Source: Bradyrhizobium paxllaeri
GTDB taxonomy: Bacteria; Pseudomonadota; Alphaproteobacteria; Rhizobiales; Xanthobacteraceae
Direction: 5' to 3'
Length of the DNA: 64,000 bases
NCBI RefSeq assembly: GCF_001693515.2
Contig: NZ_CP042968.1
Coordinates: 3,224,001 to 3,288,000 of the forward strand
The position numbers and the translations under genes were made by a program. This document shows positions 55,523-64,000 of this stretch, piece after piece. Position 1 is the stretch's first letter. Every line of letters starts with the position of its first letter. A model generated the notes under the pieces. The model had not been told where the DNA came from and did not search any database. It was given only the letters and a program-made list of their open reading frames with translations.

Positions 55523-58500
55523 TTGATCGAAAGCAACAGCGGCAGTCACATCGCGGGCGTCGGGGCCTCTGCAATGACGAAGTCAACCGCCGAGTTAGCC
55601 GAGTGGCTCAGTAGCCATGGTCTGGGTCAGTACGCCCAGACTTTCGAAGAAAACAACATCGATTACTCCGTTCTTGCAGAACTGACGGAAGATGACCTCC
55701 AAAAACTTGGAATTTCCTCGTTAGGTCATCGCAAGAAGCTGCTCAGGGCCATTGAAGACTTGACCGGTGCGCGCCGACACACCGCCGCAACGACCGCGGT
55801 TTCAGGCGTTGCAACGGCGCCATCACGTTTGCAACAAGGCGAAGTTGAATTCCGTCAGATAACAGTCTTGTTTGTCGATCTGGTGGGATCCACGCAGCTG
55901 TCGGAGCAGTTGGATCCTGAGGATCTCCAGAAAGCCATTGAAGCGTATCGGGCGGAGTGCAGCACGGCAATTTCGCGCTACGGAGGCGAGGTCCCCCGCT
56001 ATATCGGCGATGGCGTGATGGCAATTTTCAAATCACACGAGGATGACGCCGCGCGTGCCATTCACGCCGCCCTGGAGATCGTTTCCGGAGTACCGAAGCT
56101 TTCAGTGCCTGTTACCCTGGCTTGCCGGGTAGGTATTTCCTCGGGCCCGGTGGTTGTCGGCGAAATGGGCGCCAGCGGTTCGTGGTCGATGGACGCGGTA
56201 GGAGAGACCCCGAACATTGCCGCGCGACTACAGGCTCTTGCTGCTGTCAACACGGCTCTCATCTCGGAATCGACCAGGCGCCTCGTATCGGCAGCTTTTG
56301 ATTTTCAGGACCTGGGGCTCAAGGAGCTCAAAGGCGTAACTGAACCTATTCATGTATACCGCGTGCTCTCGGTCAAAGATACCGCCAGCCGGTTCGAGGC
56401 TGCGCATGCGGGCTCGCTTACTCCGCTCGTTGGACGCTCAAGCGAGCTGAGCTTGCTGCTCGACAGGTGGCAGAAAGTCAAAGAGGGTGACGGCCAAGTC
56501 ATTTTCCTTTCGGGTATTCCCGGCGTCGGAAAATCAAGACTTCTCCACGAATTGACATCGCAAATTCAGCTGGAGCCACACGTCCTGCTGCACCATCAGT
56601 GCTCGCCCTATCACGCTCAGAGCGCGCTTTTTCCGGTAAAGGAGCAGATCCGGCAAGCGGCGCAACTAACCGCTCGCGAGAGCGACTCGGAAAAGCTCGC
56701 CAAGCTTAAGGCTTACCTTCCGCTCTCAACTGAAAATTCAATAGAGCCGGTCCTGCTGATTGCAAACCTGCTATCAATCCCTTTGGAAGATCACCTGGAA
56801 TTTTCCGGTCTTACGCCGCAGCAAATAAAGAACAGGACGATCGGTACGCTTGTCGACATGCTCTTGGCGTTTTCCGCCCAGCGTCCCACCGTGTGCATCT
56901 TCGAGGATATGCATTGGGTGGATCACACGACGCAGGAATTTCTTCAATTGATTATCAGTCGGATCGACCACGCGCGCGTGCTGCTTATTGTGTCGTGCCG
57001 ACCGGAGTTCCGGCCCGCATGGATTTCTCATCCCAACACCACGGTGCACTCGCTCACTCGATTGTCGCACACCGAAGTCAAGGCAATGATCCAAGGTCTC
57101 CTGAGGGGCGGGAACATGCCCGAATCGCTGCTCGATCAGATTATCGAGAAGGCCGATGGCGTCCCGCTATACATAGAGGAACTGACAAACAGTACGTTGA
57201 GCGTACCTTTGCGAACGCGAGGTGCTTTCGAGCGCACGGCAAAACCAGCTTTGCTGAAGGTTCCAGAGACGCTGAGTGACGCATTGATGGAGCGGCTCGA
57301 TCGCGTCGCGCCGGGTCGCAAACTTGCACAGATAGCGGCTGTGATCGGACGCGAATTCTCCTATGACCTCCTGTCGGCAGTCTCACAAGCTGACGAAGAG
57401 GATATGCTGTCAGCCCTCTCGTTGCTCGAGCGGGCTGATATCATATATCAAGTCGACATTTCGCCTTTCGTGCGTTACGCCTTCAAGCATGTGTTGTTGC
57501 GCGATGCGATGTACGCGTCTTTGCTTAGGAGCAAACGGCAGCAGATCCACTCGGACATCGCGGCGATTTTGGAGCAAGACTTTCCCGAACTTGCAGACAA
57601 TCAACCCGAAGTCCTGGCCTATCACCATCAAGAAGCAGGCAATCACCAACTGGCTATCCGTTGCTGGTTCAAATCCGGGCAATACGCGCTCGCGCATTCC
57701 GCCAACGTCGAAGCGATTGCTAATTTTCGAAAGGCACTTCAGCTCCTGAGCGCGTTGCCCGAAGCGCCCGAACGGACCAAGCAGGAGATCGACATTCAAC
57801 TGGCATTGGGAATACCGCTTATCGCCGTTCGAGGGTATGCCTCCGCGGAAACCTGCGAAGCGTTTTCCCGGGCGCGCGCTCTATGCCTGCAACTTGGCAA
57901 CATCCCGGAATATTTCCAGGCCCTGTTTGGGTTGTGGGGGCACTCCTGGATGTGCGCACGGCATGATGAGGCGCTGCCAATGGCCGAAGAGTTTCTGTCG
58001 CGGTCAGAAGCGTTGTCCGACCCCGTGCTGCTGATGGTGGCTCATAGGGTGATGGGCAGCACGCTATTGACTATCGGGGACTTCCAGTCGTCAGCGAGCC
58101 ATTTCGAGGAGACAATCAAGCTTTCAGGTGGCAAAGGAAAACAGCCGCTATCCGGCCTTTACATGGTGGAGCCCCAAGTGGCTTCGCTGCTGCTCCAGTC
58201 GTGGTGCCTGTGGTTCCTGGGCTATCCCGATCGAGCGCTCTTGCGTGTTTCGGAAGCGCTCGCGTTGGCACAAGATCTTGGTCACCCCTACACGCTGGCG
58301 TTTGCCCATTACATGACCTCCGTTGTGCACCTTCTCCGTGGCGATGCCACTCGCGCCTTCGAAAGCGCCGAAAAAAGCTTCGAAATGTCGCAAGAGCAGC
58401 GGTTTTCGCTGTATGTGATCTTGTCGAGAATATCGCGAGGCCGGGCAATCGGTGAATTAGGTCGAGTTGGAGAGGCCCGAGCCGAAATAGCACGGGGAAT

Positions 58501-58933
58501 CGAGGAAGCGCGGCTCAACGGCCTTGGCTTCATGCTTCCAATGATGGATAGCTGGCTGGCGGACATGCACGCCAGGGCCGGCGAAAATGAGCGCGCGCTA
58601 GCGATTGTCGATGGGGTCTTGGCCAATATTGATGACGTGACAGGCAGGTCATGGGAAGCGGAATTGCATCGGCAGAGAGCGCAAATTCTTTTGGCACTCA
58701 ACCCCTCCGAGGTAAGCGAAGCCGAGTCCCATCTTATGAAGTCTATGGAAGTGGCGCGCGGTCAAAGCGCGAGGTCCCTGGAATTGCGCGCCGCCACCAG
58801 CCTTGCAGAACTCTGGCGGACGCAAGGAAGGCTTGATGAGGCGCGCGCGCTTCTAGAACCGATCTGCCGCTCGTTTGATGAAGGAGCAGGAACGGCTGAC
58901 CTCAAGCGTGCGCGCGCCGCCCTAACCGGATAA
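55523..58933 (+). CDS. SAM domain + class III nucleotide cyclase + AAA/TPR signalling protein
   Basis: A protein of 1136 residues from TTG (or 1119 from ATG 55574). A SAM domain is at about 20-82 (ELAEWLSSHGLGQYAQTF ... LTEDDLQKLGISSLGHRKKLL). A class III cyclase domain is at about 108-285 with metal Asp119 (LFVDLVGSTQ) and Asp163 (YIGDGVMAIF), and Asn231/Arg235 (GETPNIAARLQ). A STAND/AAA ATPase starts near 302 (Walker A GIPGVGKSR, Walker B VCIFEDMHWVD), then TPR-like helices reach the end. The AGAAGG before the TTG supports the upstream start. It would couple protein-protein input to cAMP or cGMP synthesis. GC is lower than in the surroundings. Confidence 0.92.
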   Translation: MIESNSGSHIAGVGASAMTKSTAELAEWLSSHGLGQYAQTFEENNIDYSVLAELTEDDLQKLGISSLGHRKKLLRAIEDLTGARRHTAATTAVSGVATAPSRLQQGEVEFRQITVLFVDLVGSTQLSEQLDPEDLQKAIEAYRAECSTAISRYGGEVPRYIGDGVMAIFKSHEDDAARAIHAALEIVSGVPKLSVPVTLACRVGISSGPVVVGEMGASGSWSMDAVGETPNIAARLQALAAVNTALISESTRRLVSAAFDFQDLGLKELKGVTEPIHVYRVLSVKDTASRFEAAHAGSLTPLVGRSSELSLLLDRWQKVKEGDGQVIFLSGIPGVGKSRLLHELTSQIQLEPHVLLHHQCSPYHAQSALFPVKEQIRQAAQLTARESDSEKLAKLKAYLPLSTENSIEPVLLIANLLSIPLEDHLEFSGLTPQQIKNRTIGTLVDMLLAFSAQRPTVCIFEDMHWVDHTTQEFLQLIISRIDHARVLLIVSCRPEFRPAWISHPNTTVHSLTRLSHTEVKAMIQGLLRGGNMPESLLDQIIEKADGVPLYIEELTNSTLSVPLRTRGAFERTAKPALLKVPETLSDALMERLDRVAPGRKLAQIAAVIGREFSYDLLSAVSQADEEDMLSALSLLERADIIYQVDISPFVRYAFKHVLLRDAMYASLLRSKRQQIHSDIAAILEQDFPELADNQPEVLAYHHQEAGNHQLAIRCWFKSGQYALAHSANVEAIANFRKALQLLSALPEAPERTKQEIDIQLALGIPLIAVRGYASAETCEAFSRARALCLQLGNIPEYFQALFGLWGHSWMCARHDEALPMAEEFLSRSEALSDPVLLMVAHRVMGSTLLTIGDFQSSASHFEETIKLSGGKGKQPLSGLYMVEPQVASLLLQSWCLWFLGYPDRALLRVSEALALAQDLGHPYTLAFAHYMTSVVHLLRGDATRAFESAEKSFEMSQEQRFSLYVILSRISRGRAIGELGRVGEARAEIARGIEEARLNGLGFMLPMMDSWLADMHARAGENERALAIVDGVLANIDDVTGRSWEAELHRQRAQILLALNPSEVSEAESHLMKSMEVARGQSARSLELRAATSLAELWRTQGRLDEARALLEPICRSFDEGAGTADLKRARAALTG

Positions 58934-58942
58934 CCGTATTGA

Positions 58943-58977
58943 CGCTGGGCCGGGTTGTTTGCCTACCCGGCCCAGCG
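58943..58977 (+). terminator. strong hairpin after the cyclase gene
   Basis: CGCTGGGCCGGG and CCCGGCCCAGCG form a perfect 12-bp stem with an 11-base loop, ten bases after the cyclase stop. No T run follows, so it is a hairpin that could act as a Rho-assisted terminator or an mRNA 3' end. Confidence 0.55.
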
Positions 58978-59202
58978 AACCTCACAAGGCTCACTACATT
59001 TCGGCCGGAGTGATGTCTGGTTGCCAGTTCGAGCTGTCTTCCGAGGCAAAATCTGCCGCGACAGGCATCTATTGCCGGGTTGAATGGAGCGTACGAATGC
59101 GGGAATGCCCGGTTTTATTGGGCTTTTCGCACTGGCACGACGCTTGCTGAGGAGAGGGGAGCACGTTCAGCCGCTGTCCCTGCGGCCTGTTGGAGTTCCG
59201 CC

Positions 59203-59946
59203 ATGTTCTTTGCTCTGGGCGCCGCGTCATCGGCCATCGATGCCCTCAAGGCGCTAGCGTCGTCGAAATCGTCTGCGCAGACCAGCGGCGCCAGCCAGAA
59301 CTCCGCAGGCACGTTTGCTTCGATGACCTCGAACGCGTCGGCTTCGATCGGTCCGGGAGTAGGCTCGGGCGGCAGCGGCGCTTCGTCGATATCGCCGGAA
59401 ACCATGAGCGCGCTGCTTGACGCGCAAAGCCAGTCCAGCTCGGATGTATCGTCGCTGTCGATGCGCTCGAAGTCTTTGAAGGATTGGTTCGCCAAGGTCG
59501 ACAGCGACAGCGACGGCAAGATCAGCAAATCGGAGTTCGAGGCACTCGCCGCCGGCGGCAACAATGCCGCCCAAGCCGACAGTGTGTTCGGCAAGCTCGA
59601 CAAGGACGGCGACGGCTCGGTCAGTTTGAAGGAGCTGGCCTCGGCGCTGCGGCCCGGCAAGGGTCACCGCAAACCTGATGATGCCAGCGGTAGCAACGGA
59701 TCAGGCTCCGATCCCTTCTCGCAGGCTTTGCAGGGCGCCACCACCACGACCGTTACCAACAGCGACGGTTCGGTGACGACGTCGCTGACCTATGCCGATG
59801 GTTCGAAGGTGACGATCACGTCGCCTGTATCAGGCAGTTCATCCAGCGCCGCGACATCGTCCTACAATTTCATTGAGCAGATGATCCAACGCCAGGCCCA
59901 GGCGATTTCGTCCGGCGCCACCGCATCGCTCTCGATGAGCGCCTGA
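59203..59946 (+). CDS. EF-hand calcium-binding protein
   Basis: A 247-residue protein. A Ser/Gly/Ala-rich N-terminus is followed by two EF-hand loops at about residues 103-115 and 131-143: DSDSDGKISKSEF and DKDGDGSVSLKEL. The C-terminal part is Ser/Thr-rich (TTTTVTNSDGSVTTSLTYADGS). There is no clear signal peptide. Proteins of this type are frequent in Bradyrhizobium; the role is unknown. GGAG is seven bases before the ATG. It ends 47 bp before a palindromic repeat. Confidence 0.82.
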   Translation: MFFALGAASSAIDALKALASSKSSAQTSGASQNSAGTFASMTSNASASIGPGVGSGGSGASSISPETMSALLDAQSQSSSDVSSLSMRSKSLKDWFAKVDSDSDGKISKSEFEALAAGGNNAAQADSVFGKLDKDGDGSVSLKELASALRPGKGHRKPDDASGSNGSGSDPFSQALQGATTTTVTNSDGSVTTSLTYADGSKVTITSPVSGSSSSAATSSYNFIEQMIQRQAQAISSGATASLSMSA

Positions 59947-59992
59947 TTTCGAGACCCGGCGAGATCCCTTCGGACTGCGACCTTTACATAGT

Positions 59993-60096
59993 GAGCATGG
60001 TCTCCCGCGCAAACGCGTTCCGCGTTTGTCGCGAGGGAAAACCGGTATCCACTTTTCCTCGGGACAAGCGCGAAGCGTTTGCCCGGAGACATGCTC
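59993..60096. repeat. palindromic repeat, family 4 (copy B)
   Basis: GAGCATGGTCTC and GAGACATGCTC arms enclose two sub-hairpins (AACGCG..CGCGTT and AAGCG..CGTTT types) with the GAAAACCGG/CCACTTTTC words shared with 41030. The stop codon of the P1 peptidase gene overlaps its right end. Confidence 0.75.
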
Positions 60097-61136
60097 TAAC
60101 CGAAGCGATCGCTCCACGCCGGAAGCGCACCCAGAAAGGGTAGCGCGGTCGCAGCATGGACGCCGCGCGCAATCGCGCGCGCGACCGTGTTGGCGGCCAC
60201 CATGCCGAGCTCGGTGAGGCCGAACAGCGGATCGACCGGCTTCTTGCCGGTCGCCGCGGCAAACACCACGTCACCATCAGTCGTTGCATGGACGGGATAG
60301 ATGGCGCGCGCCATGCCGGTGTGCGCGATCATCGCCAGCCGTTTGGCCTGCGGTTTTGTCAGCACGGCGTCTGTGACCACGACCACCAGCGTGGTGTTCT
60401 CCGCAGGCGTTACCGCCGGTCCGCCCTTCAGGCGCGCCCGCAGCATATCCGGCGTGAACGCGGGCGGCAGTCCGCGTCCGCCAAACTCGTTATCCTGTTC
60501 GAACGGCGCCGCCCAGAACCACGGGCCGTCGCCGATCGTGACGCTGCCCACCGCATTGACCACCGCGAGCGCGCCAACGGTGACGCCCCCTTCGGTCTGT
60601 GCGGAAGCCGAACCAAGTCCGCCCTTGAAATTGGCCGTGGTCGCGCCGAGGCCGGCGCCGACGCTGCCCAGCGAGAAATCGGCGCCCGCCGTGTTCGCCG
60701 CCGCGTAGGCGAGATCGCGATAGGGCGGGAAGCGTCCCCATGCCTTGTTGCCGCCGTTGAGCAGGTCGAAGCAGATCGCGCCCGGGACGATCGGGATCAG
60801 CGCGTCGCGCACCCGAAAGCCGCGTCCCTGTTCTGCAAGCCACGCCTGCACGCCGCCGGCGGCATCCAGTCCAAGCGCCGAGCCGCCGGAAAGCGCGATG
60901 CCATCGATTGCCTCGAGGGTGCTTTCAGGCTTCAGCAGGGCGTCCTCACGGGTACCGGGGCCGCCGCCGCGTACATCGATCGAGGCGACAGCGGGAGAAT
61001 CGAACAGGATCGCGGTGACGCCGGAGGCGACGCTTGCGTCATGGGCGTGGCCGACGCGGACGCCGGAAACATCGGTGAGGAGATTTTTCAAAGCGCGGGT
61101 CCCTGGGGCTGCGCCCGCGTGGGGCGTGCCATCCAC
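60096..61136 (-). CDS. P1-family (DmpA/BapA-like) aminopeptidase
   Basis: A 346-residue peptidase of the Ntn-like P1 family, which self-cleaves in front of a Ser to make two subunits. Family features are LTDVSGVRVGHAHD, RGGGPGTREDALLKPE, GIALSGGSALGLDAAGGV and the NFKGGLGSASAQTEGG region, in which the Gly-Ser bond is the expected processing site. These enzymes cleave beta- or D-amino acid amides. The C-terminal stop lies in a palindromic repeat. Confidence 0.87.
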   Translation of the reverse strand: MDGTPHAGAAPGTRALKNLLTDVSGVRVGHAHDASVASGVTAILFDSPAVASIDVRGGGPGTREDALLKPESTLEAIDGIALSGGSALGLDAAGGVQAWLAEQGRGFRVRDALIPIVPGAICFDLLNGGNKAWGRFPPYRDLAYAAANTAGADFSLGSVGAGLGATTANFKGGLGSASAQTEGGVTVGALAVVNAVGSVTIGDGPWFWAAPFEQDNEFGGRGLPPAFTPDMLRARLKGGPAVTPAENTTLVVVVTDAVLTKPQAKRLAMIAHTGMARAIYPVHATTDGDVVFAAATGKKPVDPLFGLTELGMVAANTVARAIARGVHAATALPFLGALPAWSDRFG

Positions 61137-61160
61137 GGATATATCAGCCGCAGGGCTTGC

Positions 61161-63932
61161 TCAACTGGCAAGCGCCAGCCGGATCATCCGGGCGAGTTCG
61201 GATTTGCGATAGGGCTTTGCCAGCAGCAGCACGCCGGAATCCAGCCGGCCGTGATGAACGATGGCATTCTCGGTATAGCCCGACGTGTACAGCGTCTTGA
61301 GGTCCGGCCGCCGTTTCAGCGCCTCGTCGACGAGCTGGCGGCCGTTCATGGTGCCGGGCATGATCACGTCGGTGAAGAGCAGGTCAATGGCGGGCCCGTC
61401 GTCGATGATGCGCAAGGCGTCGGACGCGTTGGCCGCCGCCAGCGTGGTGTAGCCCAGGCTCTCGATCTGGGTGATCACATAGCGCCGCACCAGCGCATCG
61501 TCCTCGACCACGAGCACCGTTTCGCTGCCGCCCTCGACGTCGGCCGCGACTTGCGCCTCGTCCGCGGTCTGATCCAGGCCCGTTGCCCGTGGCAGGTAGA
61601 TCTTGACGGAGGTGCCGTGGCCTTCCTCGCTGTAGATCTTGACGTGTCCGCCCGATTGCTTGACGAAGCCGAACACCATGCTGAGCCCGAGGCCGGTGCC
61701 CCTGCCGACTTCCTTGGTCGTGAAGAACGGTTCGAATACCCGTTCGAGCAGGGCGGGCGGGATGCCCGAACCGGTATCGCTGACGGCGATCATCACGTAG
61801 TGGCCGGGTGCAACCTCGTTGTGCAAGTCCGCGTAGTTTTCGTCGAGGAAGACATTGCTGGTCTCGAACGCGAGCTTGCCGCCATTGGGCATGGCGTCGC
61901 GCGCGTTGATGGCCAGGTTGAGGACGGCCGTGGTGAGCTGGTTCGGATCGGCCAGCGCGGTCCATGCATCCTCGGCCAGCAATGGCGTGATTTCGATGTG
62001 TTCCCCGAGCGTGGGGTGCAAGAGCTTCGCCGCCTCCAGCACCAGCGCGTTGACGTCGATCTCGCGCGGCTGCAGCGGCTGCTTGCGGGCAAAGGCGAGG
62101 AGGTGCTTGGTCAGATTGGCCCCGCGGTCGGCGGCTTCGTCGATCAGCTTGGCAACGGCGGCGAGCTGCGGCTGACCGGCGACGGCTTCCTCCAGAATGC
62201 CGATGGTGCCGGTGATCACGGTCAGGATGTTGTTGAAGTCGTGGGCGACGCCACCCGTGAGCTGGCCGACCGCATCCATCTTCTGCGCGTGCCGCAATTG
62301 GGCTTCCGCCGCCTGCTTTTCGGTCAGGTCGCGGCCGATGAAGAAATGGCGGCGGACCGGTTCCGACCACGTCCCGGTCCAGTTCAGCGTGACGGATTTG
62401 CCGTCCTTGCTGACATAGCGCGTCTCGAAATTGCGCTTGCTTCTTCCTCGCCGGCCCGCCCGCATCTCCTTGCGGGTGTGTTCGAGATCGTCGGGGTGGA
62501 TGAAGTTGATGGCGTTGTGTCCGACCATTTCAGACGGCTGATATCCGAGGATGTCGATGACGCTCGGGCTGACCTGGATCAAATTCCCCACGGAGTCGCT
62601 CACCAGGATGAGGTCGTTCGACGATTCAAATATGCGTCGCCGTTCTTCCATCTCCTGGCTGAGCGCCTGCTCGGTTCGCCGGCTTTCCGTAATGTCGCGC
62701 GCAATCTTGGACGCGCCGATGATCTGGCCGGAAGCCGACCTGATCGGCGAGATGCTGAGCGAAACGTCGACGGCTCGTCCGTCCTTGCAGACGCGCGAGG
62801 TTTCATACTGCTCGATCCGCTCGCCGCGGCCGACCCGCTCCAGCATATCGCCGATCTCCGCGCGCCTGTCCGGCGGCACGATGAGATCGATGCTCTTGCC
62901 GACCGCTTCCGTCGCCGTGAAGCCGAACAGGCGCTCTGCGGCGCCGTTCCAGCCGGAAATGGTTCCGTCGAGCAGCTTGGTGATGATGGCGTCGTTGGAC
63001 GATTCCACGACGGCGCTGAACAGGCGCTCGCGCTCAGTCCGAAGATTCCTTTCCGAGTCGATTTCCCGGCGCGATGTTCCAAGCAGGCGCGCCAGCTTGC
63101 CCTGCAGGCCGACATTATCGATCAGCAACACCGTGAGCACGAAGCTCGCGGCGCACAGGCCGTAGATGCGGCCGAGATAGAAGCCGACATCGAAGCGCGC
63201 CACGTTCAGGATCGCCGACAGGGCGACATCGAACAACCAGGCGCTCATCACGACCATCAGCCAGACGTCGAGGACGAAATGCGGCCGGCGCAGCCACAGC
63301 ACCGCCAATGCCGCCAGGCTCAGGCACCATACGGTGGAGACCACCCCAAGCATGACCGGCGTGTAATGACCGCCGCCGAGAAGGATCGGCAGACGGTCGT
63401 GCTGGGCGGTGACGATCCAGGTGAACGCGGCCATCATGGCACCGACCGCAACGATGCTGGTCACGACGGCCGTGCCGGCCGAGCCTCGCATCCTGTCGTT
63501 GTCCGTCGCCTTCAGCAGCGCATATCCAAGCACCAGCAGCGGAAATACGCCGTGCCATACCATGTAGAGCCAGACGGTGGTCTGCGCTCCCGCACCGAGC
63601 AGCCCGCCTGGCGCGAACAGGCCGGGAAAGGTGAGGGCATGGACGATGGCCGCCATCGCCGTGAACAAATACCCGCTCGCGAGCAGCAGCAACGCCCGCG
63701 AGCGGGTAATCGCGAATTGCGAAAACAACAGGACGGTGGTGATCAGGTCGTTGATGGCCAGCGCGGACTGGTAGCTCGCCACGAATGCCGGCATCGGCGG
63801 AAGCGGCACCCCGGCAAACGGCACCGCGATGGCGAACAGCACCGCCGAGACGCAGACCACGACGAGCGCCATCCTGCGGTCGCCGCGGGTCGCCGGCATC
63901 GTGGAAAGAAAGATGTTGCGCTCGTCACCCAA
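61161..63932 (-). CDS. hybrid sensor histidine kinase with MASE-type membrane domain and two PAS domains
   Basis: A 923-residue kinase. Seven or eight membrane helices span about residues 22-272 (MASE4-like), followed by PAS at about 305-420 (ESSNDAIITKLLDGTISGW) and about 430-540 (FESSNDLILVSDSVGNL). HisKA has His564 in GGVAHDFNNIL, HATPase has NLAINARDAMP and GTGLGLSMVFGF, and a C-terminal receiver has phospho-Asp855 (LLFTDVIMPG). The start is TTG at 63932 with GGAG upstream; ATG at 63899 is an alternative. The signal is unknown; redox or membrane state is typical for such PAS kinases. Confidence 0.92.
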   Translation of the reverse strand: MGDERNIFLSTMPATRGDRRMALVVVCVSAVLFAIAVPFAGVPLPPMPAFVASYQSALAINDLITTVLLFSQFAITRSRALLLLASGYLFTAMAAIVHALTFPGLFAPGGLLGAGAQTTVWLYMVWHGVFPLLVLGYALLKATDNDRMRGSAGTAVVTSIVAVGAMMAAFTWIVTAQHDRLPILLGGGHYTPVMLGVVSTVWCLSLAALAVLWLRRPHFVLDVWLMVVMSAWLFDVALSAILNVARFDVGFYLGRIYGLCAASFVLTVLLIDNVGLQGKLARLLGTSRREIDSERNLRTERERLFSAVVESSNDAIITKLLDGTISGWNGAAERLFGFTATEAVGKSIDLIVPPDRRAEIGDMLERVGRGERIEQYETSRVCKDGRAVDVSLSISPIRSASGQIIGASKIARDITESRRTEQALSQEMEERRRIFESSNDLILVSDSVGNLIQVSPSVIDILGYQPSEMVGHNAINFIHPDDLEHTRKEMRAGRRGRSKRNFETRYVSKDGKSVTLNWTGTWSEPVRRHFFIGRDLTEKQAAEAQLRHAQKMDAVGQLTGGVAHDFNNILTVITGTIGILEEAVAGQPQLAAVAKLIDEAADRGANLTKHLLAFARKQPLQPREIDVNALVLEAAKLLHPTLGEHIEITPLLAEDAWTALADPNQLTTAVLNLAINARDAMPNGGKLAFETSNVFLDENYADLHNEVAPGHYVMIAVSDTGSGIPPALLERVFEPFFTTKEVGRGTGLGLSMVFGFVKQSGGHVKIYSEEGHGTSVKIYLPRATGLDQTADEAQVAADVEGGSETVLVVEDDALVRRYVITQIESLGYTTLAAANASDALRIIDDGPAIDLLFTDVIMPGTMNGRQLVDEALKRRPDLKTLYTSGYTENAIVHHGRLDSGVLLLAKPYRKSELARMIRLALAS

Positions 63933-64000
63933 ACATCATCTCCGCAAAAAGTGGCAGCGAACGCGAACGCAACCGTCACAAAGGTTTCAAATACGCATAA
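63933..64000. other. upstream region of the hybrid kinase (window edge)
   Basis: 68 bases holding the kinase ribosome site (GGAG on the minus strand) and presumably part of its promoter. Nothing else is visible before the window ends. Confidence 0.4.

Overview
The window looks like a chromosomal segment of a Bradyrhizobium-type alphaproteobacterium (Nitrobacteraceae). The evidence is high GC with strong GC3 bias, the alphaproteobacterial purCSQ/purL arrangement next to a zeta-type F1-ATPase inhibitor (DUF1476), the bolA and monothiol glutaredoxin genes, and several families of long palindromic intergenic repeats of the kind scattered through Bradyrhizobium chromosomes. No rRNA, tRNA or CRISPR was seen.

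Layout. 1-4840: a PAS-containing regulator (cut by the window edge) diverges from a cyanate module: a Tat-exported binding protein, a permease, an ATPase broken by a one-base frameshift, and cyanase. A good -24/-12 (sigma-54) promoter and three CGA-N4-TCG dyads lie between them. 4957-6777: a PEP-mutase-like enzyme and a divergent LysR regulator. 6877-15364: the zeta inhibitor, purC-purS-purQ, a Bug/TctC receptor overlapping purQ, small membrane and secreted proteins, an EamA exporter with a thioesterase, and purL. 15455-23386: an acyltransferase, small DUF proteins, then bolA ... grxD separated by about 4.6 kb that carries LtrA and the ergothioneine genes egtD and egtB, ending with a macro-domain protein.

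23434-31314: two tandem serine hydrolases, a transposase remnant, two convergent Tat-exported GH1 glucosidases and a membrane-anchored GH17-type glucan enzyme. 31332-36400: threonine aldolase, rpsD, a stand-alone E2-like acyltransferase, an HpcH/HpaI aldolase and a GlcG-type haem-binding-like protein. 36562-40299: one 1245-residue protein that joins a degenerate receiver and a LuxR/NarL HTH to an RTX calcium-binding region and a His-rich array of 65-residue repeats. This is the most unusual object in the window. 40300-41802 is mostly non-coding with two small conserved-looking proteins. 41803-44181: murI and purB.

44339-48600: a NarL-type two-component system divergent from a three-gene TolQ/ExbB-like proton-channel operon. 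48656-49541: a TetR gene behind an operator-overlapped promoter and two tiny frames. 49692-53287: a metallophosphoesterase next to a Ser/Thr kinase-UspA fusion, a glycine-zipper protein and rpe. 53669-58933 is visibly more AT-rich and probably acquired. It holds a nitrile-hydratase-leader-like small protein next to a haem-oxygenase-fold diiron-like enzyme (a candidate RiPP pair), and a SAM-cyclase-ATPase-TPR signalling protein. 59203-63932: an EF-hand protein, a P1-family (DmpA-like) peptidase and a hybrid sensor kinase.

Functional threads: de novo purine synthesis (purC, S, Q, L, B) is spread over 36 kb; low-molecular-weight thiol and Fe-S functions (egtD, egtB, grxD, bolA) cluster together; and there are several one- and two-component regulators. 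All functional calls are by reading motifs. No database search was run.
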